DNA of 8,029 nucleotides from Methylococcaceae bacterium UBA659 (GTDB taxonomy: Bacteria; Pseudomonadota; Gammaproteobacteria; Methylococcales; Methylomonadaceae), in NCBI GenBank assembly GCA_002299495.1, contig DBNZ01000108.1, forward strand, positions 2,016 through 10,044. Direction: 5' to 3'. A model generated the notes under the pieces. That model was not told the DNA's origin, did not search any database, and saw nothing but the letters and a program-made list of their open reading frames with translations. Of this stretch, positions 6,316 to 8,029 are shown in pieces. Within the stretch, counting starts at the first letter, position 1. Each line of letters opens with the position of its first letter. The translations under genes were made by a program, and so were the position numbers.

Positions 6316-6588
6316 ATGGAAGAACGACAACCCCTTGCCGAACTGTCCGGCGCCGACGGTAAACAGCCCTTGTGTACGCATGTGAAACAAGCCGTGGAAG
6401 CCTACCTTGCCGATATGAACGGACATGACACCGCCGACCTGTATGACTTAGTGATCAGGGAAGTCGAAAAACCATTGCTGCAAACCGTTTTAAGCCACGC
6501 CGGCCACAACCAGACCAAGGCCGCGAAAGTGCTAGGGTTAAGCCGCAGCACCCTAAGAAAAAAAATGGAACATTACCATTTGGTATGA
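6316..6588 (+). CDS. fis: DNA-binding nucleoid protein Fis
   Basis: A homodimeric nucleoid-associated protein that bends DNA and activates rRNA and other growth-linked promoters. At 90 aa it is slightly shorter than E. coli Fis (98 aa), with a shortened and divergent N terminus. Seen: the dimerisation core (DLYDLVIREVEKPLLQTVL, 41-59) and the C-terminal helix-turn-helix NQTKAAKVLGLSRSTLRKKM (65-84), both close to the family pattern. The start ATG 6316 follows the dusB stop by 7 bases, with only a weak GGA-type site before it. In-frame TTG 6280 and ATG 6283 lie inside dusB and would add 12 or 11 residues unlike Fis; they are less likely. The dusB-fis order is the classic gammaproteobacterial operon, and fis expression is expected to follow the upstream promoter. 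Confidence 0.95.
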   Translation: MEERQPLAELSGADGKQPLCTHVKQAVEAYLADMNGHDTADLYDLVIREVEKPLLQTVLSHAGHNQTKAAKVLGLSRSTLRKKMEHYHLV

Positions 6589-6602
6589 CGCCTCGGCCAA
6601 CC

Positions 6603-6716
6603 TATTGATCCGGGCCCGTTAAAGTTTGCACCGTTCGTGCTGCCAGTCGCAGCACATGCGCCTTTCGACAAGCTCAAGGCGAACGGAGGTTAAAACCGAA
6701 TAAGACCGGATCAATA
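6603..6716. repeat. nested palindromic element after fis
   Basis: Outer arms TATTGATCCGG (6603-6613) and CCGGATCAATA (6706-6716) are perfect 11-bp inverted repeats. Inside them CCGTTCG (6631-6637) pairs with CGAACGG (6680-6686). Within that lie two further hairpins: GTGCTGC/GCAGCAC (6637-6643 with 6649-6655, loop 5) and CGCCTT/AAGGCG (6659-6664 with 6676-6681). The single strand could fold as a branched cruciform. The string TTCGACAAGCTCAAGGCGAACGG (6664-6686, with its arms) resembles a short palindromic repeat seen between genes in many bacteria. It starts 14 bases after the fis stop and might serve as a transcription stop or mRNA 3' stabiliser; neither is shown. Confidence 0.6.
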
Positions 6717-6804
6717 AGAACCTGTTTTAACAGGGTCACTGGCGGTTCGAGCGCCGCGCAATGTCAGCCAGCGAACCGTGTAAGCCGCTTTTAAAACACG
6801 TTCT
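6717..6804. mobile_element. MITE-like 88-bp element with 14-bp terminal inverted repeats (copy B)
   Basis: The left end AGAACCTGTTTTAA (6717-6730) pairs with the right end TTAAAACACGTTCT (6791-6804) at 13 of 14 positions. An inner pair CGGTTCG (6743-6749) and CGAACCG (6772-6778) adds a second stem. There is no coding capacity. The left 44 bases are related to copy A at 2763-2806, so the element is dispersed and of the non-autonomous kind. No clear target-site duplication flanks it. It directly abuts the palindromic element on its left. The parent insertion sequence is unknown. Confidence 0.55.
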
Positions 6805-6845
6805 CAGAGTAACCCACATGGCATTGACCGGTTTGTGAAAAATTA

Positions 6846-6880
6846 AAAAGCCCCTCCTTCAAGACCAAGCAAAGGAGGGG
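6846..6880 (-). terminator. intrinsic terminator reading on the minus strand
   Basis: CCCCTCCTT (6851-6859) pairs perfectly with AAGGAGGGG (6872-6880) over a 12-base loop. On the minus strand the 9-bp GC-rich stem is followed by C and then TTTTT (6846-6849 region and beyond, within TTAAAAAG on the plus strand). On the plus strand no T tract follows the stem, so it should stop only leftward transcripts. No convincing minus-strand gene lies to its right in the window. Confidence 0.6.
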
Positions 6881-6938
6881 ATAGAGGAGGATTTTGACGA
6901 TTTTAAGCGTATTTAACCTGTTCATAAGTTAATCGGCT

Positions 6939-6944
6939 TATAAT
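6939..6944 (+). promoter_or_regulatory. consensus -10 box, candidate promoter
   Basis: TATAAT matches the sigma70 -10 consensus exactly, with start expected near 6951. At the standard 17-base spacing the -35 position reads ACCTGT, a poor match; TTAACC (6913-6918) is better but 20 bases away. If used, it would give the next gene a 5' leader of about 175 bases. Confidence 0.35.
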
Positions 6945-7114
6945 CCCCAAGGTCAACTTACCAGCAGGGGCTGTTGTTGGCAATACAAAAACTTTACAAA
7001 ACATGTACAAAAATGAATGCTGATTAAAATGTAACGGTAGGCGCTGCTACGATTTTTAACCTGTTCGCACCTGACCGCCAGCCAAAAATTAAACTCAGTT
7101 AGCCGTATCCATTC

Positions 7115-7120
7115 AAGGAG
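7115..7120 (+). promoter_or_regulatory. strong Shine-Dalgarno site of the SDR oxidoreductase gene
   Basis: AAGGAG lies 7 bases before ATG 7128 and fixes that start. Confidence 0.8.
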
Positions 7121-7127
7121 TCACACC

Positions 7128-8021
7128 ATGAACATACTGATCACCGGCGGCACCGGATTTATTGGCTCCGCCCTCAGCCAGCAACTGCTTGCCCGCCATC
7201 ACCAGGTCACCGTGTTAAGCCGCAAACCGGAAGCCGTCGCCAAAATATGCGGCCCCTCGGTACGCGCCATTGGCGGCATCGAGGAACTGAGCGCAAAAGA
7301 CGATTGGCAAGCCATCATCAATTTGGCCGGTGCGCCGATTTTTGCCGCCCGATGGGCACCGGAACGCAAGCGCCTGATCCGCGATAGCCGCATCAACCTG
7401 ACCGCAGGCCTGGTCTCATACATGTCGGCAATGGACACCAAACCGGCCGTATTCATCAGCGGTTCGGCGATTGGCTATTACGGTGACCAAGGCGACCAAA
7501 CCTTGACCGAACCTGCCCCTGCCGGCACGGACTTCTCCGGCCAACTTTGCCAAGATTGGGAACAAGCCGCCCAAGCGGCCGAAAAATTGGGCGTCCGGGT
7601 TTGCCTGATGCGGACGGGTTTAGTGATCGGGCCCGGCGGCGGCTTGTTGCAACGGATGTTGTTGCCTTTCAAATTGGGCTTAGGCGGGCGCATCGGCAAT
7701 GGCCGCCAATGGATGTCCTGGATCCATCGCAACGACTGGATCGCCATTGCCGCAGCCATGCTTGAAAACCCGGCCATGCAAGGCCCTTACAATGCCACCG
7801 CCCCCAATCCCTTGACCAATGCCGAGTTTACCCAAACCTTGGCGGCTTGCCTTAACCGCCCCGCCCTGCTACCCGCCCCCGCAGGCGTGTTGAAAATGCT
7901 GCTGGGCGAGATGTCGGAATTGGTTTTGGGTAGCCAGCGGGTGTTGCCGGAACGGCTGTTAGCGCAAGGTTTCAGTTTCCAATACCCAGAATTGGCCGCC
8001 GCCATCAGGGCTTCTTTATGA
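7128..8021 (+). CDS. yfcH: TIGR01777/YfcH-family NAD(P)-dependent epimerase-like oxidoreductase
   Basis: A 297-aa extended short-chain dehydrogenase-like protein of the TIGR01777 family (E. coli YfcH, human SDR39U1); length matches E. coli YfcH. Seen: the N-terminal nucleotide-binding TGGTGFIG (6-13), NLAGAPI (65-71), the SGSAIGYYG segment (111-119) carrying the family's Ser and Tyr, the RTGLVIGPGGG loop (162-172), and a C-terminal DUF1731-like domain (about 250-297). The strict SDR Tyr-x-x-x-Lys pair is not obvious, as is common in this family, whose substrate is unknown. It has a strong AAGGAG site. Its stop overlaps a new ATG (ATGA), so it probably heads an operon that continues past the window. 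The family call is firm; the symbol is by homology. Confidence 0.92.
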   Translation: MNILITGGTGFIGSALSQQLLARHHQVTVLSRKPEAVAKICGPSVRAIGGIEELSAKDDWQAIINLAGAPIFAARWAPERKRLIRDSRINLTAGLVSYMSAMDTKPAVFISGSAIGYYGDQGDQTLTEPAPAGTDFSGQLCQDWEQAAQAAEKLGVRVCLMRTGLVIGPGGGLLQRMLLPFKLGLGGRIGNGRQWMSWIHRNDWIAIAAAMLENPAMQGPYNATAPNPLTNAEFTQTLAACLNRPALLPAPAGVLKMLLGEMSELVLGSQRVLPERLLAQGFSFQYPELAAAIRASL

Positions 8022-8029
8022 AGGGCAAA
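8018..8029 (+). CDS. possible start of a coupled downstream gene, cut by the window end
   Basis: ATG at 8018 overlaps the oxidoreductase stop as ATGA, with AGGG 7 bases upstream (8007-8010). Only four codons (M-K-G-K) are visible, so the product cannot be named and the call rests on the overlap geometry. Confidence 0.35.

Larger units (their letters stand above)
6881..7127. other. AT-rich gene-free leader region upstream of the SDR oxidoreductase
   Basis: This stretch holds a consensus -10 box on the + strand, a repeated 12-mer TTTAACCTGTTC (6912-6923 and 7055-7066), and a small hairpin GTAG-GCGCTG-CTAC (7037-7050) followed by GATTTTT. It ends with the ribosome binding site of the next gene. 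I see no protein gene in it beyond a doubtful 33-codon minus-strand frame (6903-7004). An unannotated small RNA on either strand is possible. Confidence 0.4.

Noticed and set aside
6589..6900. CRISPR array or tRNA-like structure after fis
   Set aside because: The repeats are inverted, few and unevenly spaced, with no regular repeat-spacer pattern, and no tRNA arms (T-loop or CCA stem) can be assembled.
6903..7004. 33-codon minus-strand open frame ending upstream of the minus-strand terminator
   Set aside because: There is no ribosome binding site and no recognisable sequence; kept only as a remark beside the terminator finding.

Overview
The window is bacterial chromosome with mid-range GC. 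It probably comes from a gammaproteobacterium: dusB is followed directly by fis, a gene pair typical of that class, and the other proteins fit. My best guess is an order Methylococcales methanotroph, from the general protein style only. No methane-oxidation gene is present to confirm it. All convincing protein genes are on the + strand.

Region 1 (71-2754) is a translationally coupled pair of unrelated-looking membrane-linked GTPases. The first (387 aa) has an N-terminal G domain, a hydrophobic C-terminal half and a degenerate G4 motif. The second (506 aa) has two N-terminal membrane helices, a helical middle and a C-terminal G domain. The function of the pair is unknown.

Region 2 (2755-3292) has no intact gene. 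It holds one copy of a dispersed repeat (2763-2806), a deleted and frameshifted DDE-transposase remnant (about 2898-3178), and the leader of the next operon.

Region 3 (3293-5225) is a tight three-gene run: rlmI (23S rRNA m5C methyltransferase), a 66-aa free-standing Cys-rich domain like the N-terminal metal-binding domain of CcoI/FixI-type copper ATPases, and a 175-aa aromatic- and Cys-rich single-pass membrane protein I do not recognise. The last two, with overlapping start and stop codons, are the best candidate here for an undescribed (metal-handling?) module.

Region 4 (5226-6588) is the dusB-fis operon: a tRNA-dihydrouridine synthase followed 7 bases later by the nucleoid protein Fis.

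Region 5 (6589-7127) is a 539-base gap rich in structure. It has a nested palindromic element (6603-6716), an abutting 88-bp MITE-like element with 14-bp terminal inverted repeats related to the copy in region 2 (6717-6804), an intrinsic terminator that reads on the - strand with no obvious gene to serve (6846-6880), and a consensus -10 box on the + strand.

Region 6 (7128-8029) holds a TIGR01777/YfcH-family SDR oxidoreductase. Its stop overlaps the ATG of a gene that runs off the window end.
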